Positions 56,805 to 64,000 of a stretch of DNA of 64,000 bases are shown here, one piece after another. Location: the NCBI GenBank assembly GCA_028691845.1, contig JAQUYL010000003.1, positions 62,001 through 126,000 on the forward strand. The letters run 5' to 3'. This stretch comes from Opitutaceae bacterium. Lineage in GTDB: Bacteria; Verrucomicrobiota; Verrucomicrobiia; Opitutales; Opitutaceae. Position numbers and translations under genes: made by a program. The notes under the pieces were generated by a model. That model was not told the origin of the DNA and did no database searches. It worked only from the letters and a program-made list of their open reading frames with translations. Position 1 is the stretch's first letter. The number at the start of each line of letters is the position of its first letter.

Positions 56805-58025
56805 TCAGGTGGAAATAAAAATCTTTTTGAGATTGGATAGGAACGAGGGATGGCGCCGCGTCCCCCCGCCCGGCGATTCCTGCAGGGCGCGCAGGCCGAA
56901 CTGGAAGACCCCCAGCACGGTGCTGAACATCGGATCGCGCAGCTCCTCTTTCACCCAGGGAGGGGCTTCGCCGCGCCGGGCCGGAAGCCCGAACACCCGG
57001 GTGGCGGCCTCCTCGATGGCGGGCAGCTTCGCCGTGCCGCCGGTGAGAACCACCCCGCCCCCGACCTGCTCGGGGACGAACGCCGGACCGAGTTTTTTCT
57101 TTACCACCTCCAGCAGTTCCCCCGTGCGCGCAGCGGTGATCTGTTCAATGGCAAGCCGCGGAAACTGCCGGTCGCCGATCGTCAGCGCGCCGTCGAGCCA
57201 CACCTTGTCGTCCCGGCTGCGGGTTTGCACCAAGGCCCGGCCGTAGCGGAGTTTCAGCACGTCGGCCGGCGCCTGGGGCACGCGCAACCCGATGCTAAGG
57301 TCGTTGGTGACATGTTCGCCACCGACAGGCACGGTGCCGGTAATCAGCACGTGACCGTCGCGATACAGCACGTAGTTCGTAATGCCCTTGCCGATGCCGA
57401 TCACGAGAACCCCGTGGGCCCTGTCTTCGGCGGTGGTGAGCAGCGTTCCATTGGCAAGGCTGGCGAGCACCAACTCGCTGACCTCGATATGGTGGCCGGT
57501 GATGGCGTGAATATTGTCGCTCACCTTGCTCTGCTGACCATGCACAATCCAGTAGCCGACTTCGAGGCGGCGGCCGCAATGGTGCTCGGGATTCGGGACC
57601 GTGCGCCCGTCGAGCCGGAACGGCCGGCGCAATTCGTGGATACGCGTGCGCCCCTCTGGCAGTTCCTTTTCCTTCGCCAATTCGCACACATGGGCGATAT
57701 CCATCGCCGTGACTGTGTTGTCGGCCGACTTCACGTTGACCGAGGCTTCATTGTAAAATCCGTCGAGGTGCCCGCCTGTCTGCGCGAGCCACACCTCCTC
57801 GATGCGGGCGCCCGCCCGCTTCTCGGCCATCTCCAGGGCTTGGCCCGTGCATTCGCACGCGGCCTTGTAGTCGATGATCTCGCCCTTGGTCACGCCACGG
57901 CTCGAGGCCACGCCCAGACCGATGATATTGAGACTGTGCCCCCGGGCAATCTCGCCCACAAGCACCGCCACCTTGCTAGTGCCGATCTCGACTGCACCAA
58001 TGATCCTCCCGCTGCTAGAGAGCAC
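56805..58025 (-). CDS. ftsA: cell division protein FtsA
   Basis: This 406-residue actin-like protein anchors FtsZ to the membrane. The phosphate-1 motif is GAVEIGTSKVAVLVG, the 1C-type insertion follows, and VLVIGIGKGITNYVLY and GVVLTGGTAKLPAIEEAA are the later nucleotide motifs. The C-terminal RRHPSFLSNLKKIFIST fits an amphipathic membrane-targeting helix. It overlaps ftsQ by 11 bases. Confidence 0.93.
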   Translation of the reverse strand: MLSSSGRIIGAVEIGTSKVAVLVGEIARGHSLNIIGLGVASSRGVTKGEIIDYKAACECTGQALEMAEKRAGARIEEVWLAQTGGHLDGFYNEASVNVKSADNTVTAMDIAHVCELAKEKELPEGRTRIHELRRPFRLDGRTVPNPEHHCGRRLEVGYWIVHGQQSKVSDNIHAITGHHIEVSELVLASLANGTLLTTAEDRAHGVLVIGIGKGITNYVLYRDGHVLITGTVPVGGEHVTNDLSIGLRVPQAPADVLKLRYGRALVQTRSRDDKVWLDGALTIGDRQFPRLAIEQITAARTGELLEVVKKKLGPAFVPEQVGGGVVLTGGTAKLPAIEEAATRVFGLPARRGEAPPWVKEELRDPMFSTVLGVFQFGLRALQESPGGGTRRHPSFLSNLKKIFIST

Positions 58026-58986
58026 GTTTCCCTTTCGTTTGATTGCTCATGGTTGGCTGTAATTGCAGAAGCTCCGGCGGCGGACGCTCCGGGGTGAGCG
58101 GCACCTGGCTGCCCAGCGTCAGATTCACCGTCTTGATCGCGGGATCCGGCAAGCGCCGCATGGCGTCCATCACAAAATCCAATCGGGACAACTGGCGGAA
58201 GAAGTCGTCCTTCCGGCTGAATAGGACGACGGGAATCTCCTTGGATCGGACCATGATCTCGCCGTTCTCCTTCAGGCGCGCCAGCGAGACCACCTGCCAG
58301 CTGCGGTAAAGGTGCGGCGCCTGCAGTTGCGCGGTGGCCAGCAGGTCCGATACGATGTCCATGCCCTCGATCGGCCGAAACCCCGTGCCCGCGCGCACCA
58401 GCTTGATGCCGTCGAGAAACGGCAGGGTTGAAAGCATCGGCAGATCTGAGTGGATGCCCTCATAGACCACGCCATCCTTGGCCACGAGCAGCTGCTGCGG
58501 CCGGCCGCTCGCGTCCGCGGCCTGCACCCGTGCGACCGGGGTGCGCTCCTGAATCGCGACTCCGAGTTTGTCCGGGAAATTGCGGGTCAGCACGACGCCG
58601 CGCACCTGGCCATGGGCCAGCAAACGGTCGCGCAGTGCTCCCAGATCGAGCGACATGAGGGTGGCGTTCCGGGGCAGATTGATCACTCCTTCGACCCATT
58701 GCTGGGTGAGCACGCCATCCGTGACAAACGGTTCGAGGCCGCACACGGGATCGCTGTGCACCGCCGCCGTGACAGCAGTGCGGTCTGTCTCCCAAGCATA
58801 GACAATCTCGTAGATGCCCCAAGCCGCCAGTACGACGCCAAGGAATAGCAGGCCGACCTTGAGCCAGCCCAGCCGCTGCCGGCACCGTCCCTGGCGCGAC
58901 ATGGCGCGCGGCTGAACTTCCTGGCGGATCTCCCGCCAGGAGCAGCCGGCCGAACGACGCATCGGACTCTTTGTGGCTGAACTCAT
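58015..58986 (-). CDS. ftsQ: cell division protein FtsQ/DivIB
   Basis: This 323-residue bitopic protein has a basic cytoplasmic tail, one helix (LKVGLLFLGVVLAAWGIYEIV) and a periplasmic POTRA-beta region (ATLMSLDLGALRDRLLAHG, then NFPDKLGVAIQERTPVA). FtsQ is poorly conserved; the call rests on topology, the LGVAIQER-type motif and its place between ddl and ftsA. The ATG at 58986 overlaps the ddl TGA (ATGA), which decides the start. Confidence 0.88.
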   Translation of the reverse strand: MSSATKSPMRRSAGCSWREIRQEVQPRAMSRQGRCRQRLGWLKVGLLFLGVVLAAWGIYEIVYAWETDRTAVTAAVHSDPVCGLEPFVTDGVLTQQWVEGVINLPRNATLMSLDLGALRDRLLAHGQVRGVVLTRNFPDKLGVAIQERTPVARVQAADASGRPQQLLVAKDGVVYEGIHSDLPMLSTLPFLDGIKLVRAGTGFRPIEGMDIVSDLLATAQLQAPHLYRSWQVVSLARLKENGEIMVRSKEIPVVLFSRKDDFFRQLSRLDFVMDAMRRLPDPAIKTVNLTLGSQVPLTPERPPPELLQLQPTMSNQTKGKRAL

Positions 58987-59915
58987 GCTTTGACGGCCAA
59001 GGTGTGGTGGAAACGATCCAGGGCCGGGGTCACCATCTCCCGGCAGAGGGCATTGAAATCCAACCCCACGCAACGCGCGCTCATGGGCAGCAGACTCGTC
59101 TCCTTCATGCCCGGCAGTGTGTTGATTTCGAGCAGGTAGGGCTCCCCTTCGCCGGACAGCATGAAATCGATCCGCGCGTAATCGCGGCAGCCGCACGCGG
59201 CGAAGGCGGTTTCCGCCATGCGCCGCATCTCGGCCGCCACGTCGTCCGGCAAGGCGGCGGGCGCATGATATTCAGTCAGGCCCTTGGTGTACTTGCTCGT
59301 ATAGTCGAACGTCCCTGACCTGGGAACAATCTCGACGATACCCATCGCACGGCCGCGCAGCAGTCCGACCGTGAATTCCCGGCCCAGAATGCGGCGCTCG
59401 GCCACCCAATCGCCCTCGCGCACCCCGTCGAGCGCGTGCGCCAGATCGGTCTGGTTCGCGTTCATCTGCAATCCCACGCTGCTGCCCTGCCGGTTGGGTT
59501 TCAGCACAATCTGCGAACCGAGTTCAGCGGACAGCCCGGCGGCTGTGGGTTTGTTTGCAGCGTTGAAAAAACGCCCCGGAGCCACCCGCACACCCATGGC
59601 GGAAACGCTCTGGCGGGTTCGCCATTTGTCGAAGCAAAGGCCGCTCGCCGTGGCGTCGCAACCCGCATAGGTGATCCCAGCCTCATCAAGCAGGCGCTGC
59701 ATGCCGCCGTCTTCCCCGAAAACCCCGTGCAAAGTGGAAAAAACCACTTGCCCCTCCGGGTCCAGGCCGGCCGGCAGCAAGTCGTCCAAAACCTGGATCA
59801 ACTGCGTGGGATGCGAGTGGGCCAGCGCCATGGCTGCGGCCTTGCCCGAACCGAGCGAAACCTCGCGCTCGGCTGAGGTCCCCCCGCACAAAACTGTCAC
59901 GACCGGTCCATTCAT
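58983..59915 (-). CDS. ddl: D-alanine--D-alanine ligase
   Basis: This 310-residue ATP-grasp enzyme joins two D-Ala for the peptidoglycan stem. Motifs are LCGGTSAEREVSLGSG, VLKPNRQGSSVGLQM and the metal site RIDFMLSGEGEPYLLEINTLPGM (in two parts). The family serine in EREVS is present. It overlaps murC/B by four bases and ftsQ by four bases. Confidence 0.96.
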   Translation of the reverse strand: MNGPVVTVLCGGTSAEREVSLGSGKAAAMALAHSHPTQLIQVLDDLLPAGLDPEGQVVFSTLHGVFGEDGGMQRLLDEAGITYAGCDATASGLCFDKWRTRQSVSAMGVRVAPGRFFNAANKPTAAGLSAELGSQIVLKPNRQGSSVGLQMNANQTDLAHALDGVREGDWVAERRILGREFTVGLLRGRAMGIVEIVPRSGTFDYTSKYTKGLTEYHAPAALPDDVAAEMRRMAETAFAACGCRDYARIDFMLSGEGEPYLLEINTLPGMKETSLLPMSARCVGLDFNALCREMVTPALDRFHHTLAVKA

Positions 59916-62248
59916 AATACCTCACCCCATTCCTTGCCGCAGAGCAGCACCTCGGGCTCGAGCTCGATGCCGCGCGCCTGCTTGACGCGTTCCCGCACCC
60001 GGCGCATGAGCGCGATGATGTCCGCGCTCGTCGCGTGTCCTTGGTTGACGATGAAATTGGCATGCACGGACGACACCATGGCGTCCCCGATCCGTTCGCC
60101 CTTGAGGCCGGCCTCGTCGATCAGCTTGCCCGCGGACTGGCCCGGGGGATTCTTGAATACGCAACCGGCACTCGGCTCGCGCGGCTGGGTTTCTTGGCGC
60201 TTCCTCTGGTAAAACTCGATCCGGCTGCGGATCTCGGCAGCGTCCGCCCGGGCGGCGGGCATGAGCAACGCGCCGAGAGCGATCGCCTTTCCCAGGTCGG
60301 GGCAACGCCGGTAATGGAAATGCATGTCCGCCTTTTTCAGCACTCGCCGCTCCCCCTGGAACGTCATGAGGTGCACCTCCTCCACCACGTCGAACATCCA
60401 GCCGCCCATCGCGCCGGCGTTCATGCGCAACGCACCACCGACCGAACCGGGAATCCCTTCAAGAAACTCGAAGCCCTGCAGGCCGGCCTTGGCGGCCAGT
60501 CCGCACAGCTGTTTCAGCCTCAGGCCCGCCCCCACCCACACGCGGCCGTCCGGCTGCAGTTCGAACTGCTTCCAGTTTGCGTGTCCCAAGCTCAGCACCA
60601 GTCCGTCCACGCCTTCATCGGGCACGATGATATTGGAGCCGCGACCGAGGACAAAGACGGGCAGGCCGCGCGCGTCAGCAGTTTTCAGGAGCAACTGCAG
60701 ATCGTCCGGATTCGCGGGTTCCGCGTAGATCCGCGCTGGACCGCCGACCCGCATGGTCGTCTTGGCCCCGAGCGCCTCCCCTTCGACCAGTCTGGTCGCC
60801 GAGGAAACGGCACCGCGCGCCCCGGTCAGAAAACCGGTCCATGCCGCCTCGCGCTGCTCCTCGGCCTGCAAGCGGGCGGCGAACTGCCGCGCCGTTTGAT
60901 CAATATCTCCCGCTCCCACAAAAACCAGCGTGTCGCCGTCGCGCAGCGCGGTCCGTATCGCGGCCGGCAATCCGGCATCGTTGCCCGGCAGATGGGTCAC
61001 CGGCATGGCGGCGCCGGTTTTCCTTATTTCCGCGTAAAGGTCGGCCGTCGTCCCACCTGGGACAGGTGTTTCGCTCGCCGCATATACGTCCATCAGGAAA
61101 AGGGCGTCGGCCCCGGCCAACGCCGCAGCGAACTCCGTCTTGAACTGAGCGGTGCGGGTGTAGCGATGCGGTTGGAAGACCACCAGCAGGCGTCCGGCCG
61201 CGCCCTGCCGTAACGCGCCAAGCAGGGCGCGGATTTCCGTCGGATGGTGGGCGTAGTCCTCGTAGATTGTGCAACCTTTCGCCGCCTGGATCTGGCTCTG
61301 CCGGCGGCGCACTCCGGCAAAGGCCGCCAGGGAGTTGCCGGCGATCCCGGCCCCGAGATATTGCGCGACTGCAAGCGCCGCCCCGGCATTGGCCGCGTTG
61401 AAGTCGCCTCGCGCCCGCACGATCGCCTCGTGCAGGGTAAACCGGCCGCCCAGTCCAAGTTTCTGCCCCGCGGTAATGTCACCTAATAGGTTACATTTGA
61501 AATCCCCGGTGCGCCCGAAGGTGAACACGGGCGCCCGCAGGTCGCCTCGGGCCACCAGTCGCGCGGAAACCGGGCAGGCATCACTGATGAACACCGCACT
61601 CCGGGTGCGGGCAAAAAGCGCGGCGAATGTCGCCTCAAGGTCGGCGATCTGCAGATAAAAATCAGGATGGTCCCAGTCGAGATTGACGGCGAGGGTGATT
61701 TCGGGCGCAAAGCCGTCGATGGTGCCGTCGCTTTCGTCGATTTCGGCGATCACCCAGTTGGTTGAGCCGACGCGCGCCGGCGGCAGGGCATCGTCATTGA
61801 AAAGCCCGCCGAGCAACCAGCCGCAGGGAAAGCCCGCGGACTGCAAGGCCGTGATGAGCATGGCCGTTGTCGTCGTCTTGCCGTGCGAGCCGACAACGGC
61901 GACGAGCTTTTTCCCGCGCGTCAGTTCTGCCAGCATTTCGCCGCGGCGCACTTGCGGTATGCCCCGAACCGCGGCGGCGCGGCGCGTGGGATGGGGCGCT
62001 GCAACCGCCGATGAAAACACCACAGCCTCCGCCTCTGCCGGCAGCGTGCCGGGAGGCACGAGTTGCACTCCGGCACGCTGGAGCCAGCCCTGCGTGGCGG
62101 GATTCCAGTGGTCGTCCTCCGCCGTGACGGCGACACCCAGCTGGGCCAGGAAGAGGCCGAGCGGAGCCATGCCCATGCCTCCCGCCCCCACCAGATGAAG
62201 GACGCGGACCGGACGGCCGAAAAGGGTTGGGTGGGATTTGGATCTCAT
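59912..62248 (-). CDS. murC-murB: fused UDP-MurNAc--L-Ala ligase (MurC) and UDP-MurNAc dehydrogenase (MurB)
   Basis: This 778-residue bifunctional protein joins two steps. The N-terminal MurC half (about 1-465) has LHLVGAGGMGMAPLG, ATP loop VVGSHGKTTTTAML, AEIDESDGT and YEDYAHHPTEIRALL. The C-terminal MurB half (about 490-778) has FAD motifs RVGGPARIYAEP and LGRGSNIIVPDEG, EGIPGSVGGALRMNAG, and PSAGCVFKNPPG where the proton donor is cysteine, not serine. MurB acts before MurC, so channelling is possible. The start is ATG 62248, overlapping the murG stop by one base; the open frame to 62353 is not family sequence. Confidence 0.95.
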   Translation of the reverse strand: MRSKSHPTLFGRPVRVLHLVGAGGMGMAPLGLFLAQLGVAVTAEDDHWNPATQGWLQRAGVQLVPPGTLPAEAEAVVFSSAVAAPHPTRRAAAVRGIPQVRRGEMLAELTRGKKLVAVVGSHGKTTTTAMLITALQSAGFPCGWLLGGLFNDDALPPARVGSTNWVIAEIDESDGTIDGFAPEITLAVNLDWDHPDFYLQIADLEATFAALFARTRSAVFISDACPVSARLVARGDLRAPVFTFGRTGDFKCNLLGDITAGQKLGLGGRFTLHEAIVRARGDFNAANAGAALAVAQYLGAGIAGNSLAAFAGVRRRQSQIQAAKGCTIYEDYAHHPTEIRALLGALRQGAAGRLLVVFQPHRYTRTAQFKTEFAAALAGADALFLMDVYAASETPVPGGTTADLYAEIRKTGAAMPVTHLPGNDAGLPAAIRTALRDGDTLVFVGAGDIDQTARQFAARLQAEEQREAAWTGFLTGARGAVSSATRLVEGEALGAKTTMRVGGPARIYAEPANPDDLQLLLKTADARGLPVFVLGRGSNIIVPDEGVDGLVLSLGHANWKQFELQPDGRVWVGAGLRLKQLCGLAAKAGLQGFEFLEGIPGSVGGALRMNAGAMGGWMFDVVEEVHLMTFQGERRVLKKADMHFHYRRCPDLGKAIALGALLMPAARADAAEIRSRIEFYQRKRQETQPREPSAGCVFKNPPGQSAGKLIDEAGLKGERIGDAMVSSVHANFIVNQGHATSADIIALMRRVRERVKQARGIELEPEVLLCGKEWGEVL

Positions 62249-63372
62249 CAGGCAGCGGCCGATTGGCGGGGATCCGGAGACATCGTCGCCGACGTCAATT
62301 CCTCGAGGTCGTGCACGATGACGGCGCTGCTGGTCTCCTGCGACATGCGGCACAGATTGCCGCGAAATTTGTTCAGGAGCCAGTCGTTGAAAATCATATC
62401 GAGCACCTCCTGTTTGAGGGTGTTGAGCGCCGGCTGCTCGATGAGGATGCCGCCGCCCTGCTGCTCGAAGTAGCGAGCGTTGGCCAACTGATGGTTGTCG
62501 GCAGCCTGCGGGTAGGGCACGAGGAGCGCGGGAGTCTGGCAGCGCACCAGCTCGGCCAAGGTCCCGGCGCCGGCGCGGCTGAGCACGAGGTCGGCCGCCG
62601 AAAACAGGCTGGCGACGTCATCGCAAAAGGGCACGAACCACGCGCGCACGACGGAACCGTTCTGGGCAGGAAATTCCCGGACCCCTTCCCGGCCCTTGCC
62701 CAGTCCGGTAACACAGTAGACTTGGATGCCTTCACGCGCGAGAGCAGCGAGGTTGTCCTCGATCCACTGGTTGAGTGGACCCGAACCCTGGCTCCCGCCG
62801 AAAATGACCAGCAGTTTCTGCTCCGGATCGACGCCCAGTTTCTGCCGCGCCTCGGAGCGCGGCAACCGCCGGATCTCGCGGCGCACCGGCAGCCCGGTGT
62901 GGCGGACGAGCACCCCCCGGATCCCTGGCAGCCGCACGCCAGGCGGCAGATAGAGGCGGCGCGCCAGGTCCGCCAGCAGCCGGATGGCGCGCCCGGGAAC
63001 GCGGTTGGCCTCGTGCAATGCGACCGGAATGCCGAGCAGGCGGCCTGCCACGACCATGCCGGCGTTGGTGAATCCGCCAAAACCCACGATGGCGTCGGGC
63101 CGGTGTTGCCGCAGGTACCGGAAGCTAAAGACGAGGCTGTGCGACTGCCCCCATATGCACCGCGCAAGCACGCCGGGTCGCCAGCCAAACGGCGCTCCCG
63201 GGATGCGCGCAATCGCCAGATGCGGATATTTTTCGCAGAGGCGGGTATCGACCTTCTTGCGGCTGATGAGCAGCGTCACTTCGTGACCGCGGGCCATCAG
63301 ATCCTCGGCCAGGGCAATGCCGGGTGAGAGATGGCCGCCCGTGCCGCCGCAGGCGATGAGGAACCGTTTCAT
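62248..63372 (-). CDS. murG: UDP-GlcNAc:MurNAc-pentapeptide transferase (lipid II synthase)
   Basis: This 374-residue GT-B glycosyltransferase adds GlcNAc to lipid I on the inner membrane face. Motifs are CGGTGGHLSPGIALA near the start, HEANRVPGRA, VIFGGSQGSGPLN and LSRAGAGTLAELV in the donor-binding half. It overlaps ftsW by four bases (ATGA) and murC/B by one base (TGATG). Confidence 0.96.
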   Translation of the reverse strand: MKRFLIACGGTGGHLSPGIALAEDLMARGHEVTLLISRKKVDTRLCEKYPHLAIARIPGAPFGWRPGVLARCIWGQSHSLVFSFRYLRQHRPDAIVGFGGFTNAGMVVAGRLLGIPVALHEANRVPGRAIRLLADLARRLYLPPGVRLPGIRGVLVRHTGLPVRREIRRLPRSEARQKLGVDPEQKLLVIFGGSQGSGPLNQWIEDNLAALAREGIQVYCVTGLGKGREGVREFPAQNGSVVRAWFVPFCDDVASLFSAADLVLSRAGAGTLAELVRCQTPALLVPYPQAADNHQLANARYFEQQGGGILIEQPALNTLKQEVLDMIFNDWLLNKFRGNLCRMSQETSSAVIVHDLEELTSATMSPDPRQSAAA

Positions 63373-64000
63373 GCGGCCACCTCCGTCATGGAGCGCCGGT
63401 GCTGGAGCGGCTTGGGCCGTGTCCAGGTGCGCTGCGTGTTGATGATGATGCCAACGAGCAGCCCCATCAACAGGAGGTTGGAGCCGCCCGCGCTGATAAA
63501 CGGCAGGGACATTCCTTTCGTCGGGAGCATGCCGGTGACCACCCCAAGATTGATGACGGCCTGAAGGCAGATGAGCAGGAGGCAGCCGGTCACGAGCAGA
63601 AACTGGAACAGGTTGGGCGCCCGGCGCACGTGAATGAGCCCGGCCACGAAGATCGCCATGAACAGCGCCACCACAAGCAGGGTGAAAAGGAGCCCGAGCT
63701 CCTCCCCGAGGATGGCGAAAATAAAGTCCGTGTGCGCCTCGGGCAGGAACGACATTTGCTGCCGGCCGTTGCCCAAACCGACTCCGCCGAGGCCGCCGGA
63801 GGCAAACGCCAGGATGGCCTGCCAGAGCTGGTAGGCGCCCGTGTCGCGGGAAGCGTCAATGTCGAGAAACGATGTGATGCGGCGCAGCCGCACGGGATCG
63901 TGCAAAACGAACACCGTCACCGCCGCCAGTGCGGCCAGATTGATGGGCGCCAGATAACGCAGGGAGACGCCGGCGAGAAACAGCAGGAGCATGCCCACCA
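63369..64000 (-). CDS. ftsW: FtsW/RodA family SEDS protein, C-terminal part
   Basis: The gene enters from the right edge; about 210 C-terminal residues are visible. It is a polytopic SEDS glycosyltransferase. GLGNGRQQMSFLPEAHTDFIFAILGEELG (in two parts) is the SEDS loop with the EAHTDFIF motif, and LPTKGMSLPFISAGGSNL is the late loop. It is placed immediately before murG in the dcw cluster, so it is FtsW rather than RodA. It ends overlapping murG by four bases. Confidence 0.93.
   Translation of the reverse strand, partial: VGMLLLFLAGVSLRYLAPINLAALAAVTVFVLHDPVRLRRITSFLDIDASRDTGAYQLWQAILAFASGGLGGVGLGNGRQQMSFLPEAHTDFIFAILGEELGLLFTLLVVALFMAIFVAGLIHVRRAPNLFQFLLVTGCLLLICLQAVINLGVVTGMLPTKGMSLPFISAGGSNLLLMGLLVGIIINTQRTWTRPKPLQHRRSMTEVAA

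Overview
The window is a GC-rich bacterial chromosome segment. Gene content suggests Verrucomicrobiota, probably Opitutales-like: a dcw cluster with a fused MurC-MurB, mreBCD next to a PBP2 gene, an FtsZ with a divergent C-terminal tail, and lone housekeeping genes such as nuoA and rpmG. This placement is inferred from gene content; no 16S rRNA gene is present. I see no rRNA or tRNA gene, CRISPR array or recognisable IS element.

Layout. Positions 1-6495 hold a partial tolB-like gene, an mrp-type ATPase, rpmG with a clear terminator, an unusual PTS-EIIA/diadenylate cyclase fusion, a solitary nuoA and a DUF885 peptidase-like gene. A PstS-like binding protein follows (6722-7921). Positions 8161-13345 (minus strand) are a complete citrate lyase operon, citC-D-E-F-X-G, covering the lyase subunits, its prosthetic-group synthesis and its activation. 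After a 722-bp gene-free stretch come a DUF362 gene, dnaG and rpoD, tatA, mreB-mreC-mreD-mrdA, a convergent MoxR/DUF58/transglutaminase module, and a YkuE-like phosphoesterase.

Positions 30211-39929 (minus strand) are an accessory defence island. It is a type I restriction-modification operon in the order hsdR-hsdS-trlF-(DUF262+HNH)-hsdM. Two extra genes, a PHP/SMC-like ATPase (TrlF type) and a DUF262-HNH nuclease, sit between the specificity and modification genes. hsdR is cut by one in-frame TGA between its nuclease and helicase parts, and hsdS carries an 18-bp-arm inverted repeat in its linker.

Positions 40507-45060 hold a dehydrogenase, a purine nucleoside phosphorylase and a small predicted lipoprotein, then an HEPN/MNT toxin-antitoxin pair. 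A 133-bp direct repeat brackets the pair; it copies the tail of the lipoprotein gene, and each copy leads into a long polypyrimidine tract. Two 14-bp repeats directly upstream of the antitoxin start look like an operator.

Positions 45220-49561 are the envelope operon uppS-cdsA-dxr-rseP. An aldo/keto reductase, a GspE/PilB ATPase with a separate N-domain partner, obgE and a secreted protein follow. The window ends in a tightly overlapping dcw cluster on the minus strand, ftsW(partial)-murG-murC/B-ddl-ftsQ-ftsA-ftsZ, which makes lipid II and the divisome.
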